Below, piece after piece: positions 54,698-62,282 of a DNA stretch of 64,000 nt (its first letter is position 1; each line of letters opens with the position of its first letter). Origin of the DNA: Sutcliffiella horikoshii (GTDB taxonomy: Bacteria; Bacillota; Bacilli; Bacillales; Bacillaceae_I); assembly GCF_021991925.1 (NCBI RefSeq), contig NZ_RXZI01000001.1:1-64000 (forward strand), in the 5' to 3' direction. The position numbers and the translations under genes are program-made. A model generated the notes under the pieces. That model was not told where the DNA came from. It did not search any database and saw only the letters and a list, made by a program, of their open reading frames with translations.

Positions 54698-55189
54698 TTA
54701 TCGGTAGTTCACAAACTGCAGGTCGATATCCAAGTCAGCCTCACGAAGGGCAGCAATCACCTGTTGAAGATCATCGCGATTCTTTCCTGTCACACGTACC
54801 TGATCGTCTTGGATTTGTGTTTTTACTTTTAGACCGGAGTTTTTGATGATGGTGTTGATTTTCTTCGTATTGTCCTTATCAATGCCTTGAACGAGCTTTC
54901 CGCGTTGACGCACCGCACCTTTGGAAGCATCTTCAATTTTACCGTATTGAATGTTTTTGGTTGGAACATTACGTTTGATCATTTTGCTGACCATTACATC
55001 TTTCAGTTGATCCAGTTTGAACTCGCTATCAGAAAGAAGAACGATTTCTTCTTTTTCAAGTTTGATGTCACTCACAGATCCTTTGAAGTCAAATCGGTTT
55101 TGAATTTCTTTTAACGCAATATTGATGGCGTTCGTCACTTCAGACAGATCGACTTTAGAGACGATATCGAAAGAACTCTCTTTTGCCAT
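54698..55189 (-). CDS. yitK: YajQ/YitK-family nucleotide-binding protein (UPF0234)
   Basis: A 163-aa protein of the YajQ family, some members of which bind cyclic di-GMP or nucleic acid. It starts [20 protein letters not shown], with [11 protein letters not shown] near 33, and ends in [12 protein letters not shown], both hallmarks. Start 55189 has GGAGGGA seven bases upstream; the longer frame to 55246 is ruled out. Two ferredoxin-like domains fill the length. In B. subtilis yitK and yitL are neighbours, as here, now with a repeat inserted between them. Confidence 0.93.
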   Translation of the reverse strand: MAKESSFDIVSKVDLSEVTNAINIALKEIQNRFDFKGSVSDIKLEKEEIVLLSDSEFKLDQLKDVMVSKMIKRNVPTKNIQYGKIEDASKGAVRQRGKLVQGIDKDNTKKINTIIKNSGLKVKTQIQDDQVRVTGKNRDDLQQVIAALREADLDIDLQFVNYR

Positions 55190-55322
55190 GGAAATCCCTC
55201 CAGCATAGGTTAAAATTTTACCAAATGGTAATGGTAAGAAAAACATCGCTTTCTGTTCTTAATTATAGTAGAATAAAGCGGTTTGGACAACTTAATCAAA
55301 GTCAGGTACACTTTATATATTA

Positions 55323-55510
55323 GGCTTTAAAGAACACCGCTGTTAATTTCCGCAAACGGCTTCGCTTTCCGCGAGGCGACCTTGAGCCTCCTCGGGCTAC
55401 GCCCTGCGGGGTCTCAATGATGGTCGCTACTCTCCCGCTGGAGTCTTCGCCTATTGCTCCAATCAACAGCTAGGTTGCTGTAAAAATCAACAGTATTCTT
55501 TAAACAAACC
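55323..55510. repeat. Dispersed MITE-like repeat, copy between yitK and yitL
   Basis: Begins GGCTTTAAAGAACACCGCTG and ends TATTCTTTAAACAAACC, inverted but worn versions of the GGCTCTGTTAAA ends. The core (GCTTCGCTTTCCGCGAGGCG, GAGTCTTCGCCTATTGCTCC) matches the copies at 26 and 41 kb. Confidence 0.82.
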
Positions 55511-55544
55511 ATATAATAATGCGTAAAAAGGAAGGTACATAATA

Positions 55545-56402
55545 ATGATGGAAACAGGTACGGTATTGGAATTGACGGTCGATCGAGAGACACCGCTTGG
55601 ATATATGTTAACAGATGGGGAAGAGACCATACTTCTTCACAAAAATGAAGCGACAAGGGAATTAGGGGAAGATGAAACGGTAGAGGTATTCTTATATTCG
55701 GACCAAAAGAGTCGCATCACTGCAACGATGACTATTCCAAAGGGTCTTAATGGGCATGAGTGGATGGAAGTGGTGGAAGTGTTGCCAGGGCTTGGTGCAT
55801 TCATCAATATTGGGATTGCTAAGGATGCCCTCATTCCTGCAGATGATCTTCCTGTATTTGAGAAAATATGGCCCCAAGTTGGCGACCACCTCCTTTGCCG
55901 TGTGAAAACGGATCGCCGTGGTAAACTGATAGGAAAGCTTGCTACGCAGGATGTGATGCTTGACCGCTCCATTAAAGCACCATCCAATATCTTAAATCAA
56001 AACATTCAAGGGACCATCTACCGTCTTTTAAAGGTAGGTAGCTATATGATTTCAAATGAGGGTTATGTAGGCTTCATCCATAACTCCGAACGCAAGGAAG
56101 AACCAAGATTGGGCCAGGTGGTAGAAGGAAGAGTCATTGATGTGAAGGACGACGGAACAATCAATGTATCATTGTTGCCACGCAAACAGGAAGCCATGGA
56201 TGATGATGCACAAGTGATTATGGATTACTTGGAGCTTAGAGGCGGAGCGATGCCCTACAGCGATAAAAGTGCACCCGAAGATATCAAGGACCAATTCAAT
56301 ATCAGCAAAGCCGCTTTTAAACGTGCGATAGGTAAGTTGTTGAAACAGGGCTTGATTAGGCAGTCTGAGGGCTGGACGTATAAGAAGGAAGAAGAGAATT
56401 AA
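55545..56402 (+). CDS. yitL: S1-domain RNA-binding protein YitL/CvfB
   Basis: A 285-aa RNA-binding protein with S1-like OB folds: about 1-65, 68-140 (LPGLGAFINIGIAKDALIP near 85) and 145-215 (VGSYMISNEGYVGFIHNSE near 160, GRVIDVKDDGTINVSLLP near 195), and a winged-helix C-terminus (DKSAPEDIKDQFNISKAAFKRAIG). S. aureus CvfB of this family is a virulence regulator. RBS AGGAAGG. Starts 35 bp after the repeat, so the promoter may lie inside it. Ends in a terminator. Confidence 0.92.
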   Translation: MMETGTVLELTVDRETPLGYMLTDGEETILLHKNEATRELGEDETVEVFLYSDQKSRITATMTIPKGLNGHEWMEVVEVLPGLGAFINIGIAKDALIPADDLPVFEKIWPQVGDHLLCRVKTDRRGKLIGKLATQDVMLDRSIKAPSNILNQNIQGTIYRLLKVGSYMISNEGYVGFIHNSERKEEPRLGQVVEGRVIDVKDDGTINVSLLPRKQEAMDDDAQVIMDYLELRGGAMPYSDKSAPEDIKDQFNISKAAFKRAIGKLLKQGLIRQSEGWTYKKEEEN

Positions 56403-56414
56403 ATTGGATATGGG

Positions 56415-56442
56415 AGCAGTTCACTTAGTGGACTGCTTTTTT
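56415..56442 (+). terminator. Terminator after yitL
   Basis: AGCAGTTCAC / GTGGACTGCT with a 3-nt loop and TTTTTT tail. Confidence 0.85.
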
Positions 56443-56447
56443 ACTAC

Positions 56448-56478
56448 AAAAGAAAGCCGCTTCCTAAAAGAAGCGACT
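56448..56478 (-). terminator. Terminator after the 43-aa gene
   Basis: Minus-strand stem AGTCGCTTC / GAAGCGGCT, loop TTTTAG, then TTTCTTTTG. Confidence 0.75.
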
Positions 56479-56493
56479 CCTATATTTATTATC

Positions 56494-56625
56494 CTACAAA
56501 TGGTCCGTCTTCTTCGAATACTGACGCTCACCTTTTTGTTCATTCTTTTCACGTTGCATGTTTTTTTCATGACGTTTAGCATTGTTATCTTTCGCTTTTT
56601 TATCGTTATCGCTTGTATGTGGCAT
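56494..56625 (-). CDS. Small basic hydrophilic protein (DUF3941-like)
   Basis: A 43-aa, highly charged protein starting MPHTSDNDKKAKDNNAKRH and ending QYSKKTDHL. About half of it is Lys, Arg, Asp or Glu; there is no hydrophobic stretch. RBS AGGGGTAGG, six bases before ATG, and its own terminator mark it as a real gene despite the length. I recognise the family pattern as the Bacillus DUF3941 group, but this is from memory. Function unknown. Confidence 0.72.
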   Translation of the reverse strand: MPHTSDNDKKAKDNNAKRHEKNMQREKNEQKGERQYSKKTDHL

Positions 56626-56689
56626 AGAAAAACCTACCCCTTTCTGAGATGGATAGGAATAGGTTGTCCTTTCATAATAAAGTTATGAG

Positions 56690-57553
56690 TTACGCTTTTT
56701 TCCCGTTTAGGAAGAATAAGGCGATGGTTCCTGGGCCAGCATGGGCACCGACAGCAGAACCGATAGAGGTGATGGTGAAGTCTTTACAATCACAAGCCTC
56801 CATAATCATTTCCTTTAATGCCTGTGCGGTTGCCAGGTCGTCTCCATGACTTATCCCGATCCGTTGTGCTTCGCTATTAAAACCATTACGTTCCCGCATG
56901 ACTTCCACCATCCTGCGCAAGACTTTCTTTCGGCCCCGGATTTTCTCCAAAGGAATCAATTTTCCATCTTCCATATGAAGTAAAGGTTTGATATTCAATA
57001 ATCCCCCTACAAATGCAGAGGCTTTGCTTACCCGGCCGCCACGTGCCAAGTAATCCAGGTTGTCCACAGTGAACACATGCTCCATATGGGTGATGTCGTA
57101 CTCAATGGAAGCTAATAGATCTTCTTTTGATCTTCCACCATTAGCCAGCTCGGCAGCTTTCTTGACTACAAGACCATACCCAAGCGATGCACACTTGGAA
57201 TCGATGATAGTCAAGTCAAGTTCAGGGTACTCCTCCATTACTTCTTTTTGCATAAGAACCGCTGTTTGATATGTACCTGATAATTCGGAAGAAAAAGCTA
57301 CGTACACGGCGGTTTCCTGTTTCTTTGCCACTTGAGTGAAAAGCTCTTTCATAAACACTGGCGAGGCTTGTGATGTTTTGACCACTTGGCCTTCTCGCAT
57401 GGCATCATACACTTTGGATGAATCAATGGTGACCATATCCTCATATTCGGTTTCACCGAACAGTACTTTCAGAGGAATAAGGTCCACCTTTTCGTTTGTG
57501 AAAAACTCTTTCGGTAAGTCGCTGGCACTATCTGCAATAATTCTTATTGTCAT
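56690..57553 (-). CDS. yitS: DegV-family fatty-acid-binding protein (YitS)
   Basis: A 287-aa DegV protein. Members bind a fatty acid and act as FakB partners of the FakA fatty-acid kinase. It starts MTIRIIADSASDLPKEFF, with the DSASDLP loop at 8-14. KTSQASPVFMKELF near 58-71, AFSSELSGTYQTAVL near 86-100, and NLDYLARGGRVSKASAFVGGLLNIKPLLH near 163-191 are family motifs. RBS AAGGTG. B. subtilis yitS lies just upstream of yitT as here; the two are divergent in this genome. Confidence 0.92.
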   Translation of the reverse strand: MTIRIIADSASDLPKEFFTNEKVDLIPLKVLFGETEYEDMVTIDSSKVYDAMREGQVVKTSQASPVFMKELFTQVAKKQETAVYVAFSSELSGTYQTAVLMQKEVMEEYPELDLTIIDSKCASLGYGLVVKKAAELANGGRSKEDLLASIEYDITHMEHVFTVDNLDYLARGGRVSKASAFVGGLLNIKPLLHMEDGKLIPLEKIRGRKKVLRRMVEVMRERNGFNSEAQRIGISHGDDLATAQALKEMIMEACDCKDFTITSIGSAVGAHAGPGTIALFFLNGKKA

Positions 57554-57767
57554 AAGGTCACCTTCTTTATTATACTAACAAGCATGGGTTAAGCTATATG
57601 TGAAAAACTGACGATAATTCCATTTGAGGAATAATGCTCCTTTTTTCAAGTTTACCTATTAATGAACCACTCTTCAAGAAAAGAAAACAAGTTTATCGTT
57701 TCAGAAGGGTAAAAAGAGGAAAAATACATAAAATAAGGCAGTAGGCTGTTAGGAGGTTATAGGCCAA

Positions 57768-58613
57768 ATGGATGTACAACAACATATAAAAAAGGTGCTT
57801 ATTGTATTAGTGGGAGCATTTTTAAATGCAATTGCAATGAATTTCTTTTTGATTCCGGCGGATGTTTACGCTAGCGGGTTCACTGGTGTTTCCCAGCTGA
57901 TTTTCCGTATTTCTGAGGATTTTCTACCCTTTACGATATCCACGGGTATTACATTATTGCTCTTGAATATTCCCGTTACGATTTTAGCCTGGAAGAAGGT
58001 AGGGCGGTCTTTTACCATTTATAGTTTCTTAAGTGTATTCCTTATGTCGTTCTTCCTGGAAGTTGTACCGATTTACTCATTCAATAATGATATTTTGCTT
58101 AACGCCGTATTCGGTGGTGTCATTGCTGCTGTTGGTGTCGGACTGACACTGAAATGGGGGGCGTCCACAGGTGGATTGGATATCATCGCCATGATCTTAT
58201 CAAGAATGAAAGACAAGCCTGTAGGAACATACTTCTTTGCCTTAAATGCAGTGATCATTGTGACAGCAGGTCTTGTATTTGGTTGGGAAAAAGCGTTATA
58301 TACCCTTGTGACCCTTTACGCATCCACTCGTGTCATTGACGCGATCCATACTCGTCATGAAAAGCTGACTGCGATGATTGTGACGAAAAAAGGGCAAGCG
58401 GTGAAGGAAGCCATTCATGCGAAAATGGTTCGTGGTATTACGTCAGTTCCGGCACGGGGTGCATTTACTGGGGAAGATAAGGAAATGTTGATGATTGTTA
58501 TCACACGTTATGAGATGTATGATTTGGAGCGGATCTTAAAGGAAGCGGACCCGAATGCGTTTACTAATATTGTTCAAACGGCCGGCATTTTTGGCTTCTT
58601 CCGGAAAGATTAA
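57768..58613 (+). CDS. yitT: YitT-family membrane protein
   Basis: A 281-aa protein with five or six helices (about 8-165; VGAFLNAIAMNFFLIPADVYASGFTG near 15-40) and a cytoplasmic DUF2179 domain from about 200 (TAMIVTKKGQAVKEAI, MLMIVITRYEMYDLERILKEADPNAF). Members are sometimes called BCR/YitT transporters, but the substrate is unknown. RBS TAGGAGGTT. The 214-bp region shared with yitS holds both promoters, neither clear to me. The stop codon lies inside the left arm of a 10-bp inverted repeat (58612-58621 with 58702-58711). Confidence 0.92.
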   Translation: MDVQQHIKKVLIVLVGAFLNAIAMNFFLIPADVYASGFTGVSQLIFRISEDFLPFTISTGITLLLLNIPVTILAWKKVGRSFTIYSFLSVFLMSFFLEVVPIYSFNNDILLNAVFGGVIAAVGVGLTLKWGASTGGLDIIAMILSRMKDKPVGTYFFALNAVIIVTAGLVFGWEKALYTLVTLYASTRVIDAIHTRHEKLTAMIVTKKGQAVKEAIHAKMVRGITSVPARGAFTGEDKEMLMIVITRYEMYDLERILKEADPNAFTNIVQTAGIFGFFRKD

Positions 58614-58711
58614 TATGGCTCATTTAACTCTTTTTCTTTCCGTGGGGCGGTGGTTGATCCTCCTCACAACTCTTTAGGAGTCAAACCACTTGCAATACTG
58701 CAGCCATATTA
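58612..58711. repeat. Decayed dispersed repeat after yitT with 10-bp inverted ends
   Basis: TAATATGGCT (58612-58621) and AGCCATATTA (58702-58711) bracket a short relic of the repeat family, with CTTTCCGTGGGGCGGTGGTTG, then CCTCCTCACAAC and AGGAGTCAAACC as recognisable pieces. These ends differ from the CTCTGTTAAA ends of complete copies. Confidence 0.6.
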
Positions 58712-58718
58712 GGATAAT

Positions 58719-58755
58719 AACAGCGCACAAGCCATGATGGCCTGTGCGCTGTTTA
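58719..58755. terminator. Bidirectional terminator between yitT and the DUF3813 gene
   Basis: AACAGCGCACA-AGCC / GGC-CTGTGCGCTGTTT, 14-bp stem, 4-5-nt loop. Confidence 0.8.
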
Positions 58756-58759
58756 CATG

Positions 58760-58996
58760 TCATCTTTCTTGCTGACTATTGAAAAGTTCTTCCTGCAATT
58801 CCCTAAGCTGAACTTTTTCAGCTTCAGTGGAGTTTGCATAAGCGGAGGATAATGCGTTTTTAGCAACACTCATCGAATTCGAATCGACTTCCGATGAATA
58901 ATCATGTGTGTTGTTATGCTCAGATGCAGAATCATGCTTGCCCTTTACCGCATTCTTGACGGCTTCACGAGCGGATTGGAATAATTGATTTCCCAT
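58760..58996 (-). CDS. DUF3813-family small protein
   Basis: A 78-aa hydrophilic protein. It begins MGNQLFQSAREAVKNAVKG and ends with the conserved VAKNALSSAYANSTEAEKVQLRELQEEL helix (residues 44-71) of DUF3813 proteins found only in Bacillaceae. The middle is Asp/Ser/His-rich and probably unstructured. RBS GGAGGG overlaps the end of the preceding gene, so they form a two-gene unit. Function unknown. Confidence 0.85.
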   Translation of the reverse strand: MGNQLFQSAREAVKNAVKGKHDSASEHNNTHDYSSEVDSNSMSVAKNALSSAYANSTEAEKVQLRELQEELFNSQQER

Positions 58997-58998
58997 AA

Positions 58999-59151
58999 TT
59001 ATATCCCTCCAAGAGAATTGCGTTCTGCTTGATGTGCTTTGCGCTCTTCTGCTTGTTCCATCGTCAAGTGATAAGGGATTTGTTGGTCATGAAGCTGTAC
59101 AGAATTTTTACCCTGCTGAACAAAACGTTTTGATTTGCTGCTTCTACCCAT
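58999..59151 (-). CDS. Small basic conserved-type protein upstream of DUF3813
   Basis: A 50-aa protein beginning MGRSSKSKRFVQQGKNSVQL and ending KAHQAERNSLGGI. Lys/Arg-rich at the start, with an acidic helix (LTMEQAEERKAHQAE) near 30-44. The start at 59151 has GGGGGG eight bases upstream; an upstream ATG at 59181 lies before that site. It ends two bases before the next gene starts. I recognise no named family; the reading frame, ribosome binding site and conserved-looking context with DUF3813 support it. Confidence 0.75.
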   Translation of the reverse strand: MGRSSKSKRFVQQGKNSVQLHDQQIPYHLTMEQAEERKAHQAERNSLGGI

Positions 59152-59242
59152 TATGAAAGCCCCCCTTTTCAAATCGGACAATTACTTGCCCACTATGTAG
59201 TCTAAGTAAAAAAGGTCCTTTCTATAAGGGCAAATATTGGTC

Positions 59243-60052
59243 CTAAAGGTTCAGCTTTTTTTCCAGAAACACGGCAATTCCATCTTCTTCATTGCTTAGC
59301 GTGATTTCATTGGCTTTGCCTTTCAGCCCATCGATGGCATTGCCCATGGCAACACCAGTTCCTGCATACTCAATCATTTCATAATCGTTATCCTCGTCCC
59401 CAAAAGCAATGATGTTTTCCTGCGGAATATTATAATGCGCGGCCACCCTTTTTAAACCAACGGCTTTATTCATTCCTGTGCGAACAAGCTCAATCACATG
59501 CCAAGGTGCAGCCCAACGTCTGTGATCAATCACTTCTGCATGTACTTCGGATAAGTATTTCCTGATTTTTGGCACTTCGTCTTCGCTAGCATGGATAAGA
59601 ATACATGTTGGATCCTTTTTTAACACTTGTCTAAGATCACCTGTTTCAATCTTTGGGTTGCCAAAGCCGAAGATATCCAATAGCTTTTCATCATGAAAAT
59701 GAAAATAAACATCGTCCATCACTTCGGCCAAGATATTATGTATTTTGTATTTTTCGCTTACTTCAATAATTTCTTTTACCGTTTCAATGGAAAGTGGCTC
59801 ATGGTAAACTCCCCAATCATCGTTTCCAGGATAATGCACAAATGCACCGTTAAAGTTCACGATGGGAGAAGTCAGGTTCATTTCTTCATAATACATGATG
59901 CTTGCACGGTAAGGTCTTCCGGTTGCGATTACCACTTCATGTCCTTGGTCCATGGCTTTTTGTATAGCCGATTTGTTGCGTCTGGAGATTCTTTTATCAT
60001 CGGTTAGCAATGTTCCGTCTAAATCTACGGCAATCAGATGTTTTTCCACCAT
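59243..60052 (-). CDS. yitU: Cof-type HAD-family phosphatase YitU
   Basis: A 269-aa haloacid-dehalogenase phosphatase with the type IIB cap. Motif I is AVDLDGTLLTDDK near residue 8-20 (nucleophile Asp). Motif II is VIATGRPY near 40, motif III Lys in MNKAVGLKRV near 195, and motif IV GDEDNDYEMIEYAG near 218. B. subtilis YitU is assigned to hydrolysis of a flavin-pathway phosphate (5-amino-6-ribitylamino-uracil phosphate). ATG 60052 has AAGGAG seven bases upstream; the frame open to 60142 is not used. Divergent from yitV. Confidence 0.92.
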   Translation of the reverse strand: MVEKHLIAVDLDGTLLTDDKRISRRNKSAIQKAMDQGHEVVIATGRPYRASIMYYEEMNLTSPIVNFNGAFVHYPGNDDWGVYHEPLSIETVKEIIEVSEKYKIHNILAEVMDDVYFHFHDEKLLDIFGFGNPKIETGDLRQVLKKDPTCILIHASEDEVPKIRKYLSEVHAEVIDHRRWAAPWHVIELVRTGMNKAVGLKRVAAHYNIPQENIIAFGDEDNDYEMIEYAGTGVAMGNAIDGLKGKANEITLSNEEDGIAVFLEKKLNL

Positions 60053-60193
60053 ATCATATCTCCTTTTTTCCTTCATAAAAAATATTCCTGTTTCAAGTGT
60101 AACCTTTTTCAATTTTGCTTGTCTACATGATAAACTAGACAAGACTAGACTGAATAGGAAAAATGAGGTAAAAATAGGTCAGGGGGAAGTCCA

Positions 60194-61006
60194 ATGATTA
60201 ATGTTGTCAAACAGAAAGCGGGAGCGGTTTCTTATCTTCATGTCTGTGATGCACAATCCTTTTCAAAAGCGAAACCTACTGTTATCTTTATACATGGGTT
60301 TCAAAGTGTGAAGGAGAATAATCTGCACTATGCCTACCTTTTAGCAGAAAAGGGATTTCGGGTAATCCTCCCAGACTGTATTCATCATGGAGATCGGGAC
60401 AGCGGGCTGAAGAATCACGAAATGATGCAGGCGTTCTGGGAAATTGTCATACAAACTATCCATGAGATAGACATTCTAAAAGAACATCTGATTGAAACAG
60501 GTTTAACGAAGGAGACGGATATTGGTATTGCAGGTACCTCCATGGGTGGAATTGTGACCTTCGGTGCATTGAAAAGATATCCGTGGATAAAAGCGGCAGT
60601 CAGTTTGATGGGCTGTCCAAATTATCGTGACTTTGCACGTTATAAAGTTGATAAATTCCTTGAAGCTGGATTTGTGTTACCTTTTGATGAAGCCCAGTTA
60701 GAATCATACTTTGCAAAGTTAGATCCATATGATTTAGCCAACGATCCAGCCACACTAAAGGAAAGACCCCTGTTATGTTGGCACGGAAAACAGGACAAAG
60801 AGGTTCCGATTGATCCGTTACTGACGTTTGTAAAAGTGAATAAAGGTTATTATAAAAGTAAGCCGAATAATATGCAGGTACTCGTAGATGAGCATGCAGA
60901 TCATAAGGTAAGCAGGGAAGGTGTTTTGGCCACAGTGGATTGGTTTGCCGATTATCTTCAAGAAAGTGAAAAGGAGAGATATCATGCAGGAAGCACTAAA
61001 AGATAA
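60194..61006 (+). CDS. yitV: Alpha/beta-hydrolase YitV
   Basis: A 270-aa prolyl-oligopeptidase-like esterase or hydrolase. FIHGFQSVKENN near 32-44 forms the oxyanion region. GIAGTSMGGIVTFGAL near 113-128 holds the Ser nucleophile. CWHGKQDKEVP near 195-205 carries the Asp and DEHADHKVS near 232-240 the His of the triad. B. subtilis yitV is in the same order. RBS AGGGGGAAG. The stop lies 23 bases inside yitW, so the two are coupled. Substrate unknown. Confidence 0.9.
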   Translation: MINVVKQKAGAVSYLHVCDAQSFSKAKPTVIFIHGFQSVKENNLHYAYLLAEKGFRVILPDCIHHGDRDSGLKNHEMMQAFWEIVIQTIHEIDILKEHLIETGLTKETDIGIAGTSMGGIVTFGALKRYPWIKAAVSLMGCPNYRDFARYKVDKFLEAGFVLPFDEAQLESYFAKLDPYDLANDPATLKERPLLCWHGKQDKEVPIDPLLTFVKVNKGYYKSKPNNMQVLVDEHADHKVSREGVLATVDWFADYLQESEKERYHAGSTKR

Positions 61007-61295
61007 AGTGATGGAAATATTAGAGGAAGTGGAGGATCCGGAGCTTGGTGTAGACATAGTAAATCTTGGTCTGGTATATGATGTGGAGATTGATGCATCC
61101 AACAATGTGGATATTACGATGACATTGACCTCCATTGGCTGTCCGCTTGCAGGAGAAATTGTCGAGGACGTCAAAAAGAAGCTTGCACCAGTGGAAGAAA
61201 TCAATGATGTGGACGTAAACATCACGTTCAACCCGCCGTGGAGCAAAGATCGAATGTCCCGCCTTGCAAAGATTGCGTTGAACGTTACAGACTGA
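60984..61295 (+). CDS. yitW: MIP18/DUF59-family iron-sulfur assembly protein YitW
   Basis: A 103-aa protein of the SufT/MIP18 (DUF59) family, involved in iron-sulfur cluster maturation. It starts MQEALKDKVMEILEEVEDPELGVDIV, with DPELGVDIVNLGLVY near 19-33 and TSIGCPLAGEIVEDV near 49-63, which holds the conserved Cys. The start at 60984 has AAAGGAGAG; the frame that opens at 60921 is inside yitV. It overlaps yitV by 23 bases. Confidence 0.93.
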   Translation: MQEALKDKVMEILEEVEDPELGVDIVNLGLVYDVEIDASNNVDITMTLTSIGCPLAGEIVEDVKKKLAPVEEINDVDVNITFNPPWSKDRMSRLAKIALNVTD

Positions 61296-61328
61296 AAATA
61301 CATACAAGAGTGGAAGGGGAGAAAGATC

Positions 61329-61667
61329 ATGAAAAATAAGGTGATACTTGTCAGCTCCAATCAGTTGGGAAGAGGGGATGAAGCGCTGGGAGAGGGTGTC
61401 CTAGAAACTTTTTTCACTATTCTAAAGCAACGCGAAGATAAGCCAGAGGCAATCTTCCTGATGAATACAGGGGTGTACACGCTAACGGAAGATTCTCTCG
61501 TGTCTGTACACTTGAAAGAGATCCATGAATCAGGAGTACCTGTTTATGCATGTAAAACATGTGTGGATCATTATGAGGTCGAGCAGAGGCTGATAAGCGG
61601 CGAAGTAAGTGGCATGGCACATTTTATTGATCTTGCCTCCAAACATGAAGTCCTGACAATTGCTTAA
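61329..61667 (+). CDS. DsrE/YedF-like sulfur-relay family protein
   Basis: A 112-aa DsrE-fold protein similar to the C-terminal half of YedF, the group annotated as sulfurtransferase-like selenium-metabolism protein. It has ILVSSNQLGRGDEALGEGVLETFF near 6-28, MNTGVYTL near 46-53 and VYACKTCVDHYEV near 73-85, with a CxxC that could carry sulfur. The N-terminal TusA/SirA domain is missing. It follows yitW by 33 bp in the same direction. RBS GGAAGGGGAG. Role inferred only from fold. Confidence 0.85.
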   Translation: MKNKVILVSSNQLGRGDEALGEGVLETFFTILKQREDKPEAIFLMNTGVYTLTEDSLVSVHLKEIHESGVPVYACKTCVDHYEVEQRLISGEVSGMAHFIDLASKHEVLTIA

Positions 61668-61806
61668 TAATGGATAGCCCACCAACCAGTTGATCCGGTC
61701 ATGAAAATGTCTTCATTGGGAATGATAGTAGGGAGATATTTTTTTCTCAATGCACATACTGTCTGCCTAATTAGAAGTTCATGATCTGACAATAGGAGGG
61801 AATCGT

Positions 61807-61986
61807 ATGGGCCAGAATCAACAATTCAGACCGGGGCAAAAAGCGCCTAACAACGGTATCTATTTGGAAATCGGGGAGACTGGCAGTGGCGTCAAACATC
61901 CTCAGAAAATCAACCTGAAAGCTGGGGACACATTTCCCGAAACCTCCAATCACAACCGACTGTGGGCGAAGAAGCGCCGTCCGTAA
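61807..61986 (+). CDS. yjzC: YjzC-family small protein
   Basis: A 59-aa protein missed by length filters. It begins MGQNQQFRPGQKAPNNGIYL, with EIGETGSGVKHPQKINLKAG and the ending TFPETSNHNRLWAKKRRP, a close match to B. subtilis YjzC of the same size. It is basic and Gly/Asn-rich, with no membrane segment. RBS AGGAGGG, seven bases upstream, and a strong terminator follow. Function unknown; expression in sporulation has been reported for relatives only as far as I recall. Confidence 0.9.
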   Translation: MGQNQQFRPGQKAPNNGIYLEIGETGSGVKHPQKINLKAGDTFPETSNHNRLWAKKRRP

Positions 61987-61991
61987 TTTAT

Positions 61992-62026
61992 AAGGTCATC
62001 CTCTTTATTAGAGGGTGACTTTTTTG
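61992..62026 (+). terminator. Terminator after yjzC
   Basis: GGTCATCCTCT / AGAGGGTGACT with one G-T pair, loop TTATT, TTTTTT tail. Confidence 0.85.
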
Positions 62027-62125
62027 GATAGATACTATGCAAATAAACAAGGGAACTTTTGAGATAGAAGGTTCGTAAGTAAAGGTGAACGTATCATCAA
62101 TCGGACCTGGACCTCTTATTTGCTT

Positions 62126-62218
62126 GATTGTAACTATCTTAATGAGGATTGTAACTTTTTTCTTCCCGATTGTGACTAATTTTTCGGTTATTTTGACTAT
62201 TTTCTCCGTTATTGTAAC
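62126..62218. repeat. Five GATTGTAAC-like words with exact 21-bp period
   Basis: GATTGTAAC at 62126, 62147, GATTGTGAC at 62168, TATTTTGAC at 62189 and TATTGTAAC at 62210. Spacing is exactly 21 bp each time; spacer sequence varies. It lies 65 bp upstream of the clpB start codon. A 115-codon frame on the minus strand runs through it, but it has no ribosome binding site or homologue that I recognise. Confidence 0.82.
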
Positions 62219-62282
62219 TATATCAAATCTGGATATGTAAAGTGATAAATTCCATTGCCCAAAAGGAGTGAGTGATACCAAT

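Noticed and set aside
62230-62282. CtsR operator before clpB
   Set aside because: No direct repeat of the GGTCAAA type is present in the leader; regulation may lie further upstream or be different.
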